Source: CAYWRO01 sp964460345 (GTDB lineage: Bacteria > Planctomycetota > Phycisphaerae > Phycisphaerales > UBA1924). From it: a stretch of 64,000 nucleotides of DNA. Each line of letters begins with the position of its first letter. Position 1 is the stretch's first letter. The DNA is taken from assembly GCA_964460345.1 (NCBI GenBank), contig CAYWRO010000007.1:21997-85996 (forward strand), given 5' to 3'. Positions 1-11,200 of the stretch are shown here, in pieces. Below the pieces are notes generated by a model that was not told the DNA's origin, searched no databases, and was given only the letters and a program-made list of their open reading frames with translations. The position numbers and the translations under genes are program-made.

Positions 1-902
1 AGGCGGTCGGCGATCCACCCCGAGGGAAAGACCAGCACCATGACGGTGAACGAAAGGGTGCGGATGAGCGCGGCCGAGTGGGTTGGGGCGAGTCCGGCCG
101 CCTCCAGCAGCGGCTGCGTGTGGAAGATCAGCGCGGTGCCGATGAGGCCGTTGAGGACCATCGAAAGGGAGACGATCCAGTACGCGGCGGTGCGCACCGC
201 CTCGCGTAGGGTGAACGCGGGATCGGGGAGGTCCGCGGGGACATTGTTGCGCGCGGCAGCGGGGGGTGGGGGCTTGGGGGGGGAGCCGTCGAGGGTTTGG
301 TTGATTTGGGCTGGATGGTCCCTGGCGAGGAAGAAGGTGATGGGAAGGACGAGGATCCAGACGCCGACGCCGAGCAGCGGGTAGGCCGTTCGCCAGCCGA
401 AGCGCTCGATCATCGCCAGGGCGAGGGCCGGCAGCAGGGCGAAGGCCAGGTGCGTGCCGACGAGCTTCAGGCCGTTCATGGTGCCGAGGCGCCGCTCGAA
501 CCAGAGCGCCAGCGCGTGCCCGCTGACGAGCCCGAGAGAGCCCTGCCCGAGAAAGCGCAGGCAGAAGAAGGCGAAGGTCAGCGTGACGACGCCGCGGACG
601 AACCCCGTGCCGATGCACGCCAGGCCGAAAAGCAGCGCGACAATGAGCATCGTGCGCCGCGGGCCGAAGCGGTCGGAGGCGCGCCCGACCAGGACGAGCG
701 GAACCGCCGCGCTGAGCGTGCCGACCATGTAGGCGGCGCTGAGGAGGGAGGCGGAGAGGTCCAGGTCGGTGCGGAAGGACTCGTTGAACTGACTGACGAT
801 GAAGGTCTGGCCCGGCGCGGTGGCGATCATCGCGGCGGTGCAGACGCCGGTCATCACCGATCCATAGAAAAAGCCGCTCTGTCTGCCGGGGTCACGGTCC
901 AT
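1..902 (-). CDS. MFS transporter, partial (C-terminus beyond left edge)
   Basis: The frame runs from an ATG at 902 off the left edge without a stop, giving about 300 residues. Translation shows a hydrophobic multi-pass protein. The signature loop between helices 2 and 3 (G-x3-D-R-F-G-P-R-R, about residues 73-83) is the MFS motif A. A Pro-rich cytoplasmic loop at about residues 205-225 separates the two six-helix bundles, and the second bundle is cut by the edge. The overall look resembles monocarboxylate or oxalate/formate-type MFS carriers, but the substrate cannot be read from the sequence. No clear Shine-Dalgarno precedes the ATG. It is co-directional with the upstream hydrolase gene (31 bp gap), so the two may be co-transcribed. 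Confidence 0.85.
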   Translation of the reverse strand, partial: MDRDPGRQSGFFYGSVMTGVCTAAMIATAPGQTFIVSQFNESFRTDLDLSASLLSAAYMVGTLSAAVPLVLVGRASDRFGPRRTMLIVALLFGLACIGTGFVRGVVTLTFAFFCLRFLGQGSLGLVSGHALALWFERRLGTMNGLKLVGTHLAFALLPALALAMIERFGWRTAYPLLGVGVWILVLPITFFLARDHPAQINQTLDGSPPKPPPPAAARNNVPADLPDPAFTLREAVRTAAYWIVSLSMVLNGLIGTALIFHTQPLLEAAGLAPTHSAALIRTLSFTVMVLVFPSGWIADR

Positions 903-932
903 CGTGAACCGGGAGGGTAGGTCGCCCGGCGA

Positions 933-1973
933 TCAAGCGCAGTGCATCGAGCGGGTGCGCGCAGAGCGGGGACGGCGGCTTGGCGTGGGGGGGTTGCCGT
1001 GAGGAACGGAAGGGCGGGAGGACTGCCTCACGAGGAGAGCGCCGAGGCCGATCGCGGCGGCAGTGGCGAGCACCGCGCGGAGTTGCACATCGGCTACGGG
1101 CGGAGGGACCGCGCGGACGCCGGTAGCGTCGGTGATCGCGGGGCGGTTGATGTAGCGACCTCGCTGCGGCATGAAGGCGCGGAAATGATCGGCCAGGTCG
1201 CGAAGCTGCCGCCGCAGGACGCCGCCGGACATCGCCGCGCCGTGGCCCGTGATGGCGATCTCCGGCTCAAGGGCCGCGAGGCGCTGAATCGAATCGTGCG
1301 CGGCGGCCCAGTCGGCGGTGTAGTACGCCGGTGGGCGCCAGACGTGCCGCGGCTGCAGCAGCGCCTGCCAGAGCGACTCCTGCGCGGTCGTGACGAAGGC
1401 GTCTCCGGCGATGAGCGCGCGGTCACTCTCGCGGAAGAGCGAGATGTGACCGGGCGTGTGCCCTGGTGTGTGCACCCATCGCCATCCGGGCATGCCGGGA
1501 ACGCTGCCGTCGGCCGGCAACGGCGAAAGTCCCGCGGAGCGCAAGTCGATCGGACCGCGCGGATAGAGCCGCGACAGCAGCGACATGCCCCCGCCGCCGA
1601 CCGCCGGATCTGGCGGGGGATACGCCGAGCGCCCGGTCAGATACGGCAGCTCCAACTCATGGGCGTAGATCGGGGCGGCCCAGCGCTCGGCGAGCTCCGG
1701 CAGGGCGCCGACGTGGTCGAAGTGGCCGTGCGTGAGGATGATCGCGGCGGGACGCGCCTCAGGGCCGAAGCGAGATGCGGCCGCGTCGAGGATCCGATCG
1801 GTGGAGGTAAAGAGCCCGGCATCAACGAGCGCCCAGCCGCGGTCTCCCGCGCCGGGTGGGCCGACGAGGCAAACGTTGACGATCGACAGGCGGACCGCCG
1901 CGAGGCCGTCGGTGATCGGCGTGAACGCGCCGCCGCCGGTACGAGCCGGGCGGGGATGGATGGTCGTGATCAT
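933..1973 (-). CDS. Metallo-beta-lactamase-fold hydrolase with C-terminal hydrophobic segment
   Basis: The 346-residue protein carries the canonical metal-binding motif H-G-H-F-D-H at residues 82-87. It also has the downstream G-H-T-P-G-H motif around 171-176, an A-G-D at 189-191 and a T-G-H-G near residue 249. Together these are a complete set of ligands for a dinuclear metal site, as in glyoxalase-II-like and YflN-like hydrolases. After the MBL domain comes an unusual hydrophobic stretch (roughly residues 300-320) and then a basic Ser/Pro/Arg-rich tail, so it may be tail-anchored. The start at 1973 is preferred over the upstream ATG at 1994 because an AGGAG lies 6 bases before it. The substrate is unknown. 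The downstream MFS gene hints at a small uptake-plus-hydrolysis unit, which is an inference. Confidence 0.85.
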   Translation of the reverse strand: MITTIHPRPARTGGGAFTPITDGLAAVRLSIVNVCLVGPPGAGDRGWALVDAGLFTSTDRILDAAASRFGPEARPAAIILTHGHFDHVGALPELAERWAAPIYAHELELPYLTGRSAYPPPDPAVGGGGMSLLSRLYPRGPIDLRSAGLSPLPADGSVPGMPGWRWVHTPGHTPGHISLFRESDRALIAGDAFVTTAQESLWQALLQPRHVWRPPAYYTADWAAAHDSIQRLAALEPEIAITGHGAAMSGGVLRRQLRDLADHFRAFMPQRGRYINRPAITDATGVRAVPPPVADVQLRAVLATAAAIGLGALLVRQSSRPSVPHGNPPTPSRRPRSARTRSMHCA

Positions 1974-2230
1974 GAGGTCTCCTGTGTGACGCAACGCAGG
2001 CGCGCCCGGGCAAAATGGGCTCCACAGGATGCGTGATGATAGGCGCGGGCGTAAGTCGTGCCGCGACAGTGGGTTGTGGGTGATTGTGCCCGCACTGCCG
2101 TGCTTCGAGGCTGCCCCGCGCAGCGATTTGGTGGAACATGACGCCGCGGCGTGCGTTCAACCCTGACGAGGCTCAACGGTTATAAGTTAAGGATGGCAGC
2201 CAGGCGGGGGGCCCAGGAGGACGCTCGGCC

Positions 2231-5200
2231 ATGGCCCCCAGGTTCCCTCGCGCTCTATCCCTTCACCCTACTTGTCTCCCGCTGCCCCCCTCTTTCGGGC
2301 CCCCTTCCGCGGCATCGTCTTGCCTCCCTGCGGCACGCCGGTGGGGCGCGGCTGCGCTCGTGATCGCGTGCGTGCTTGCCAGCGCGGGGGCCGTGCAGCC
2401 GGAATCGCCCGGGACGGCTCCGCCGGCGCCCGCGACGCCGGAGACGGGCGACGCCCAGCAGGAGGATGGAGGCGGGGGGCAGGCGCTGCTGGATGAAGAG
2501 GCTCTCGCGCGCTTTGAGCGGCTGCTGGAGCGGCGGCCCTTCCACGACGCCGCGTTCAACGAGATGGTCAAATCGTTCGCCGAACGCGGCGAACTGGCGA
2601 AGCTGGTCACGGCCTACGAGCAGCGTGTCGCCGCGCTGCCGGAGGCGATGCCGCCGCGGGTGATCCTGGCGCGCCTGCAACTGCGCGTGGGAGAGGCCGA
2701 AGCGGCGGCCGAGACCGCAGCGACGATCACCCTGCCGGAAGATTCGCGCGACGGCGGTGCGCTGCTGATCCTGCGCTCGTCGATCGCTGAACGGCTCGGG
2801 CGGCTGGAAGAGGCGCGCGGGCTGCTCGGGGAAGCCCTCGCGGCCGAAGCCACCATCGCCGGCAAACTCGACCTGGCCGAAGCGCTGGCCGACCTGCATC
2901 TGCGGGCGGGAGCAAAGCAGGAAGCCGCGGCGGTGCTGACGGACCTGTCAGCGAGCTTGCAGGGGGAGTATCTCTACCGCAAGCGAATCGCCGATGCGCT
3001 CGCCCAGCGCGCTCTGCACGAGGCGGCCGTGGCCGAGTACGACGCGCTGCTGGAGATCGTCGGCAACCACGCCGAGCGGCGCTGCGAGGTGCTGCGGCAG
3101 ATGGGACGCTCGCAGGAACGGCTCAACCGGCCGGCGGAGGCGATCGAGTCGTACACGCAGGCGATCAGCCTGCTCGCCGACGACCACTGGCTGCAGCGTG
3201 AGTTGCAGGACCGCGTCGTGGGCCTGTACAGGGCCTCCGGAAAGCTCGAGGAACTTGTGGCCTACTGCCGCGGGCAGATCGAACGCTCGCCGACGCACGT
3301 GGCGATGCGCTCCCTGCTGGCCGAGGTGCTCTCGGCCCAGGGTGATGTGGATGGCGCCCGCGCGGTGCTCGCGGAAGCGGTTGAACTCTTCCCCGCGGAC
3401 CGTTCGCTGAGCGAGCGTCGCATCGCGATGCTCGATCGCGCTGGGGATGTGGAGGCTGCCTTCGGCGAGCACGAGCGAATCATCGCCGAGCACCCCACGG
3501 ACCTCGAGTTGTACATCGCCTACGGCCAGGCGCTGGCCCGGCACGAGCGCGTCGACGCCGCCCGCAACCAGTGGCGTCGCGTGCTGAACGATGAACTGGC
3601 CGACGCCGGGACGGCCCTGCGCCTGGCGCAGATCTTCGAGCTGCACGGCATGCGCGAGGATGCCGCCCAGTGCTACGAACGGGCGATCACGCTCGCGCCG
3701 CATCGGCCCGATGCGTACCTCGCGCTGAGCCGCCTGAAGCGCACCGGAGAGGATGACGCCGGGGCGCTGGCGGTGCTGGAAGACATGTCGGCGGCCAACG
3801 CTGAAGATGCGGGGATGCAGGCGGAACTGGCCGGTGCGCTGCTCGGCTTCGGCCGGACCGATGAAGCGCTGGCCGCGATCGAGCGGGCGGTCGCCCTGGC
3901 GCCGCAGAATGTGCGCTTCCACGCGTCCCGCGCTGACCTGCTGGTGCGAGCTGGACGGCTGGAAGAAGCGCTGCGCGTGCAGCGCGAGACGATCGAACTC
4001 ATCCGCAATCCGGTTGAGCAGGCCCAGGCGGTCAGCGGATTAGTCAGCGCGTACGCCTCGGCGGGCAAGCTGACGGAACTGAAGGACGCCGAAACGGCGG
4101 CGTTGGACGATCAAGGCGAGGATGAGGTCCGGCTGCTCCTGTTGGCCCGCGTGGCGGACGCCGAGCGGGACTTTGTCGCATCACGGCAGTGGCTGCAGCG
4201 GTTGTTGGAACTCTCGCCCGCGCACGAAGAGGCGCATCGGCAACTCGCCAGGCTGCACGAAGCGGTGGGGGATGTGGATGCGGCGATCGGCTCGTACCGG
4301 ACGCTGATTGAGCGCCATCCGGCCCGCGCCCGCCAGTACTACCAGGCGATCGTCGACGCCATGCTCGCCTACGGCGACAAGGCTGGTGCAGTGCGCACGC
4401 TGCAACGGCTGCGGCAGGAAGCCGGCGGAAACGTGACCGTGCTGACGTCCGTCGCCGAGCAATTGGTCCGGCTCGAAGAACTCGAGGACGGGCTGGCGTG
4501 CTACGAGGAGAGCCTGCGCGTTCAGCCAGGGCGACACGAAGTCCGGCTCGCATACGCCAAGGCGCTGCAGGAGGCGGGGCGGCTTGAGGATGCGCTCGTG
4601 GAGCTGCGCACGGCTTCTGCGCAGACGGCCGACCGGGACACCGCCGCCGAAGCGCTCGGACGGCTGCACGAGGTGGCCGGTGACCTGGGCGTCGTTGATG
4701 ACCTGCTGGACGAACTGGAGACGCGCGTTCTGCAGCGGCCGGAAGAGACGGCCCTTGCCGCGACGGTCTCGCGGCTGCTCATCCAGGAGTATGAGTATGC
4801 CCGTGCGATGGAACTGATTGATGCGGTGCTGCGTTCGCGGCCGCGCGAAGCGGAGTTGTTGCTGGTTCGCGCCGAGTTGCTTCGGCGGCTGGCGAGGTTT
4901 GACGAGGCGCTGGAGACGTATCGCGATGCGCTGCCGCTGCCGGGCGTGGACCGCGACCTTGTGCTCGGTGAGATGGGACGGGCGTGCTTCGAGGCCGGCC
5001 GGGTTGACGAAGCGCGGCGCGCGTGGATGCAGATCGGCCACCGGATGTACGCCGGATCGCTGCTTCGCAACAACGGGCTGCTGGATGAGGCAGTTGAAGT
5101 CCTGCGCGAAGGGATCCGGCTCAAGCCGGATGACCACGGGCTGCATCGCAATCTCATCGAGGCGCTGCAGGCCGCAGGCCGCGTTGATGAGGCGCTGGAA

Positions 5201-8200
5201 GCCGCCCGACGCCTGCTCGACCTCGAGCCGGGCAACGCGGCGAACATCAAGCAACTCGCCAAGGCGTACCTTGACCGGGGGGACCGTGCCGCCGCGGCTG
5301 AGATCGCCGGACGGCTGTTCAGTGCGGATGTGTCGACCCCGAGCACGACGGGGCAACGGTCAGGCTCAGCAAGCCGCGGCGGCAACGCCCTGTTCACGGC
5401 CATGCAGGCCGGTGGATACGGGGCCGCCGGACCGACGAACCTCGAAGGCGCCGTCGGGTTCTTTCGCCAGCATGGCTTGGTGGGGGAACTCGAATCGATC
5501 ATCGAAGACCAGTTGGTGAGGCAGCCGGCCAATCCGCTGCTCCGTCTCACGGCGGTGGGGCTGTACAGTGAGGCGTTCGCCCGCCCCGAACGAGCCTTGG
5601 AACTGCTGGAAGAACTGGAGTCGCTGGAGTTTCCGCTTGAGTACCAGGCCTGGTTGGGGCAGTGCTCCCAGCGCGACTTCTTCCGCATGATGCGATACCA
5701 GATGATCGGCACCAGGCCGGCGCTGCGCGATGCGCGGCTCACGGCGCTGGGCGGGCGCGACGATCTGTCACGCGATGAAATGCTGGAACTGGCGATGATC
5801 CGCCAGTCGCAGGGCAACATTAATGATGCCATTACGTTGCTTACCGAAGCGATTTCGACCAACTCCGACGATGTGCTCTCGCTGAGCGCGCTGACGGACG
5901 CTCTGGTGAAGGCGGAGCGTTTCGAGGAAGCCGAGCCGCACGCGCGGCGGCTTGTGGACCTGATGCGCGGCGAGCACGAACGCCTGCAGGCGGAGATGGT
6001 CGAACGGGTTCGCCGGGACTTCGTTCGCACACTGCCCGTCCAGTTGCAGCTGCGCGTGACAGAGGACCTGATCCGCGATGTTGCGCACAAGTGGACGCTT
6101 GGACACGGCATGGCCGCCGATCTGTCGGGAACCGCACACACGATGGGGTACCTGCGGGCACGGATGACACTCGCAACCATCCATGCGGAGACTGGCCGGA
6201 TCGAGGAAGCGCGGGCGATCTGGCAGGAACTGACGCCGCGGCACGAGGCGGATTCGGAAGGGTGGACAACGCTCGCCAGCGTGGTGCAGTTGTACGACCA
6301 GGATGACCTGGCGTTCGAGTATTACTGGAACGCGATGGAGGCGAGCAAGCGGTCCGCCGGCGATCCGCTCCTGCGGCGCATCTTCGCCGACAGCACGAGC
6401 CGGTACTGGTACGCTGCCCAGGCGGCGCCCATCGACAGCGCATTCAACAAGGTTGTCGAGGCGTTCCGCTCTCGGGACCGTCTCGTCGAGTTGTACGACT
6501 TTCTGCGAGACAGCGGCCAGACCACTCGTGCGGGCTGGATCGCAGAGCAGTACAAGCTGAATGAGAAGTTGAAGCAGCTTTATGCCACACGCATTGCGGA
6601 AGGGCGGGGGCGCTTCAAGGCCGCGGACGACGCCCTGGCGGCCAGTCCGGCGTGGTTTGCGGAGGTCTGTAAGCTCGCGGAGTTGCTTGACGCCGAGGGG
6701 GATTGGCCGTCGGCCAAGGCGGCCTACGTCGATTATCTGGAGACCTTTCCGGACGAACTCTGCCTTCTGCTGACGCTCAGTGATGTCGCCGAGGTGCAAG
6801 GCGAACTGGATGAGGCCGTCGCATGGGAGGAGCGGGCGATCGAGTGCAAGCGGCGGCTCTCGCGAACCGCCCGAGTGTGGGCGATGCGCGAGGTTCTGGT
6901 CACGCCGCGCATGCCGACCGTTCTGGATTCCCGGATGGATACGTGGTCATGGTCGTCGCGCTGGTCGGACGCGACGACGCGGGGGTGGTGGGGACAGGCG
7001 AGTGAACGCGAGTCGCTCGAGTTGGCAGCTTCCTGGATGCGGGTCGCAAGGTTGCGTCTTGGCCAGGGCAACACCATCGCAGCCGGTGAGGCCATGGAGC
7101 GTGCGCTGACTGCGCGCGGACCATCACAACAGGGTGTTTCCAGGCAGGTGCTCAATGAGATCCGTCAACGGCGGCTGGTTGCTCCGATGCTGCCGGTGCT
7201 CCGGGCGATGGCGGTTCAGTCGCCCGACGATGAACAGGTGCAACTGGCCTTTGGAGAGTCGCTCGAGGCCAACGGTCGTCCGGAGGTCGCGGCGGAGGTG
7301 TACCGGCGGCTGCTCCGCCACGGCGTTTCGAACGTGAGTGTTCTGTCGCAGGTGCAGCAGCGATTGAGTGTTCTGGCGCCGGAGGAGGCGGGCGCCGGCT
7401 CTGATACGCTCGCATCGCTTGAGGCGAGCGTGCAGGCTGATCCAACGAACACGAGCGAGCGGCTGCGCCTCGCCAAGGCGTATTACTACTCGCTGCGCAT
7501 CGATGAGGCGCTGGAAGAACTTGAGCGCATTCGGCAGCTCGCGCCGCACCTGGATGGGGTTGAATCGCTTCAGGTCGAGATCCTGACGCTGCGGGGAGAA
7601 GACGAAGCACTGATCGAGGCGCTGCAGGAGCGGGCGCGCCGGGCCAAGAGCGACAACGAGCGTACGGCTGCGCGCGATCGCCTGGCTCGCCTGCTGCTCG
7701 GGGCCGGCAGGATCGAGGAAGCTCTCGAGCAACTCAAACTCGGGACGAATCCGGCCCAACCCGAGTCGTATCACCGGGTGGGGATGCTCCTGCAGTACTA
7801 CGGACGGCACGATGAGGCCATTGAGCAGTTCAAGCTTGCCAGCAAGAGCCAGCAGCACGCCTACGGATCCGGCCGCACAGGCAGCATGCTCGCAAACGCC
7901 TACGTCGCCAAGGGAGATCTGGAGCAGGCGTCTGCGGAGATCCTTGCCGCTGTACAGGAGCAGTTACGACAGACGACCCAGTACGGTGGTGTCTACGCCA
8001 TGTGGGGCGGGGACAGTGACCCGTTCCAACCGTTCACCACCCTGTTCATCCTTGAGCCGGAGTTGGAACGGCACGTCCGGACGAAGCTGCTGGCGCTCCG
8101 GGAGGGCAACGAAGCAGACGCGGCATTGACGAAGCTGCTGATGCGCTTCCATCGGCTTGTCGGCGAAAGCGCTGCTGCCGACGCCCTGCTGCAACAGATC

Positions 8201-11200
8201 GTGCAGGAGTCGGCGGCAGATGAACGCTCAATCATGGTCTCAATTGACCGTGCGGTCGACAGCGGCGACTACGACGAAGCCGTCCGCATTGCCCGGCAAT
8301 TCATCAGCCGACAACCAAAGCCAGAAGCCCCGCCGGGAATGCCGCCGCAGTATGCGGGCATGATGGTGCTGATGTCGCCGCGGAATGCGATGGTCTGCAA
8401 GCTTGGCGATCTGTACTGGAAACAGGGGGAGCAGGAGATAGCGTTCGAGACGTATAAGCAGATCGTCGATGAGAAGATCGACGAGACAAGACTGGCGTAT
8501 GCGACGATCTGCGTGCTGCGCGGTCGCATTAAGGAGGCCAGTCAGATCGTCGAGACCACGCTGGAAGCGCAACAGGTCAAATCGCCCGCGCTGCTGCAGT
8601 TTCGTGCGGTCATCGCGGCCCTCGAGGACGAACCGCAAGTCGCCTTCGAACACCTGACGACCATCGCGTCCATGGGTGGGGGCGACGACGACATGTTTGG
8701 AATCGGCGGGGGAGGCGGCGGCATCGATCAAGTGGTGCGCATTGCTGAAGCGGCAGGGATGATCGATGCCCTTGTTGAGTTTCTGAGAGGCAGGATCGAG
8801 AAGGCCCCTTCTGACTGGGAACTTCGGCACACACTGGCGCAGGTGCTCCGCGACGCGGGAAGGGTGGCGGAAGCCGAAAAGATTGTTGAGGAAGCTGCCG
8901 GCAAGCCGGGCATGCGACAGTCGGCGGTGGAACTGCAGCTCGCGTGGGCGCGCCCCGTGGCGGAGCCGGAGGCCCTTGTGCCGCTCTATGAGGAGCTGAT
9001 TCGTCTCGCCGAAACGTCAAACGCCGATGCGGCGTCTCGGAACCGCTGGGGCGGCACGGATCCAGCGCAGCAGCATCGACAGGCGCTCGGCGATCTGCTC
9101 TGGACGCTCGGGCGGCAGGATGAGGCCATCGCACGCTGGACCGAGCGGATGGATCCGAACAACTCGTCCAGCCAGATCGGAATGGCACAACGCCTGATTG
9201 AGCGTGAAGCATTCGACAAGGCGCGGCCTTATCTGCAGCGAGCGATCGAGCTGGACCCGAAATCCAGCGCTGCGCACCGCGCCCTGGCGGGCCTGTGCCA
9301 CGAAGAGGGCGATGTCCTTGGGATGCTCGCGCACTTGCGTGTGGTGTTTGAACAGCAACAGGCGCGCGGGATGGATCTCTCGGACGGCTATCGCTATGGC
9401 GGCTCGGGCGGCGGGGGGGAGCAGGCGTGGGCGATTGCGTTGTCGAGCGATCCACAGGTCTCACAGCACCTGGCTACCCTGCCGGACGCTGAACAAACAG
9501 ATCTCCGTCTCATGCTCGCCGTGTGGCGGGGTGACTGGGCCGCGGCAGAACAGGTGCTGCAGCAGATGCGTGAGAATCGGCCGTACGACCCCAGCATCTG
9601 GACGCTTCTGATCCGGTGCTACGAGCAGCGCGGTGCGTGGGAGGAGGCCGCGGCGGCTCTGCAGCAGGCGCGCCGACTGGCCGAGACGTCGCTTCCCGAT
9701 CACCGCAGGCAGCTTGAGCTGGTCCTTGCGGGCAAGCAGATCCGTGAGGCCGCGGCAGGCACGCGGCAGGGCGGTGGTCCAGCCGCAGCGGCGGGGGGCG
9801 CTGGCTACGTGGGGTACTACGGCGGCTCTTATTACGACCCGTATGGAAGCGCCGATTCAACCACGCAGCGATTGGCAGCAATCCACACCAGGCTCGGCGA
9901 CTTCCAGAAGGCAGAGCAGCTTTATCTATCGGGGCGGATGCAGGCAGACGCGATCGCGCCGCTGGCACACATCATGTGGGGCCAGGGGGCGCGCGAGCGG
10001 GCGCTGGAACTGCTGCGCCTGTCCGCAACCATGTTCTCCAACAACCCGTCCGGGCTGGTGCAGTATGCCGACATGCTGGCTGAGGCCGGTGAAATCGATC
10101 AAGCGATCTCACTGCTGAGCAGGGCGTACGCCTACTCAGAGCCGGCGGTTGATGAGCAGTCTGGCTGGTATGCGCGGTACTACTGGGACAGCAGCGAATC
10201 CGGCGTGGACAGCGGCCGGCAGGCCACGTTTGGTCAGTCGCTGCACGCCATGCTGAAGCGATATGGCCGTCTTGAAGGACACCTGAGCGCCCTTGCAGAC
10301 CACGTGGGGAATGATCCTGGCGATCTGCCGTCGCGAAGGCTGCTGCTGAGCCTCTACATGCGGGACGGTCGCTGGCGTGATGTTCAGGCGTCGCTTGAAG
10401 ATTGGCTCGCGCGACAGCCGGGGGATCCATCCTCGCTCAAACTGGCCTTTCAGGCAGCCCTGCAACTCGGCGACTGGGAGGCCGCGAGGCAAACACTGGA
10501 GTTCTTGCGCGCAGCCGAGCCGGAGCAGACGATTGACTGGCTGATGCACGAAGCGGTGCTCGGGTTGGCTGCCGGCGAGCCGGAGCATGCCGCGGCGGCG
10601 CTCGCCGGCGCATCCATAACCGGCCAACCGATGGAATCGGAAGACGTACTGCGGCTGTGCATCGGCCTGGCGTGCTCCGGCAGGCAGGAAGAAGTCATCC
10701 AGACACTGACCGGCCTCGGTCGCGAGCGTACTGAGACGGAGAGTTCGCTCCTGCTTGCTGCTCTCGAAGCGGAAGGGCAATGGGAACGTGCGGCCGGGCT
10801 GTCACTCGAGCAGTTCTGGCGACAGGATGATGTGACGGCCACGGGGGGTTGGTGGTTCGACGCCTTCCGTCGGGCCGTTCGCGGTGCCGACGCTGCCGCT
10901 GTCGAACTGCGCGAGTTGGGTCCGGCCGGGCAGGTGCTGCGTTCATTGTGCCTCGAGGGAACGGAGGCTGCCGCGGCGCTGTCAACATCGTTGTTGCTCG
11001 ACCATCCCGATGATGTGGACCTGCGCCGGGCGGCGATCTTTGCAGCGTGGCGCACCGGGGATTGGCAGTCCGCCCATCAGGGGAACGAGATGCTTCTGGA
11101 CTGGCTGGAACCCCGACGCATGCACGTGTGGATTCGTCCGACGCCGGTGCCGCTGAGCCGGCGTGCCCAACGGTATCTGGAACAGACCAGGGCAGCCGGG

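Noticed and set aside
2156..2186. TTCAAC...TATAAG upstream of the giant TPR gene as a promoter
   Set aside because: The spacer would be 19 bp and the -35 match is poor, so it could be chance.
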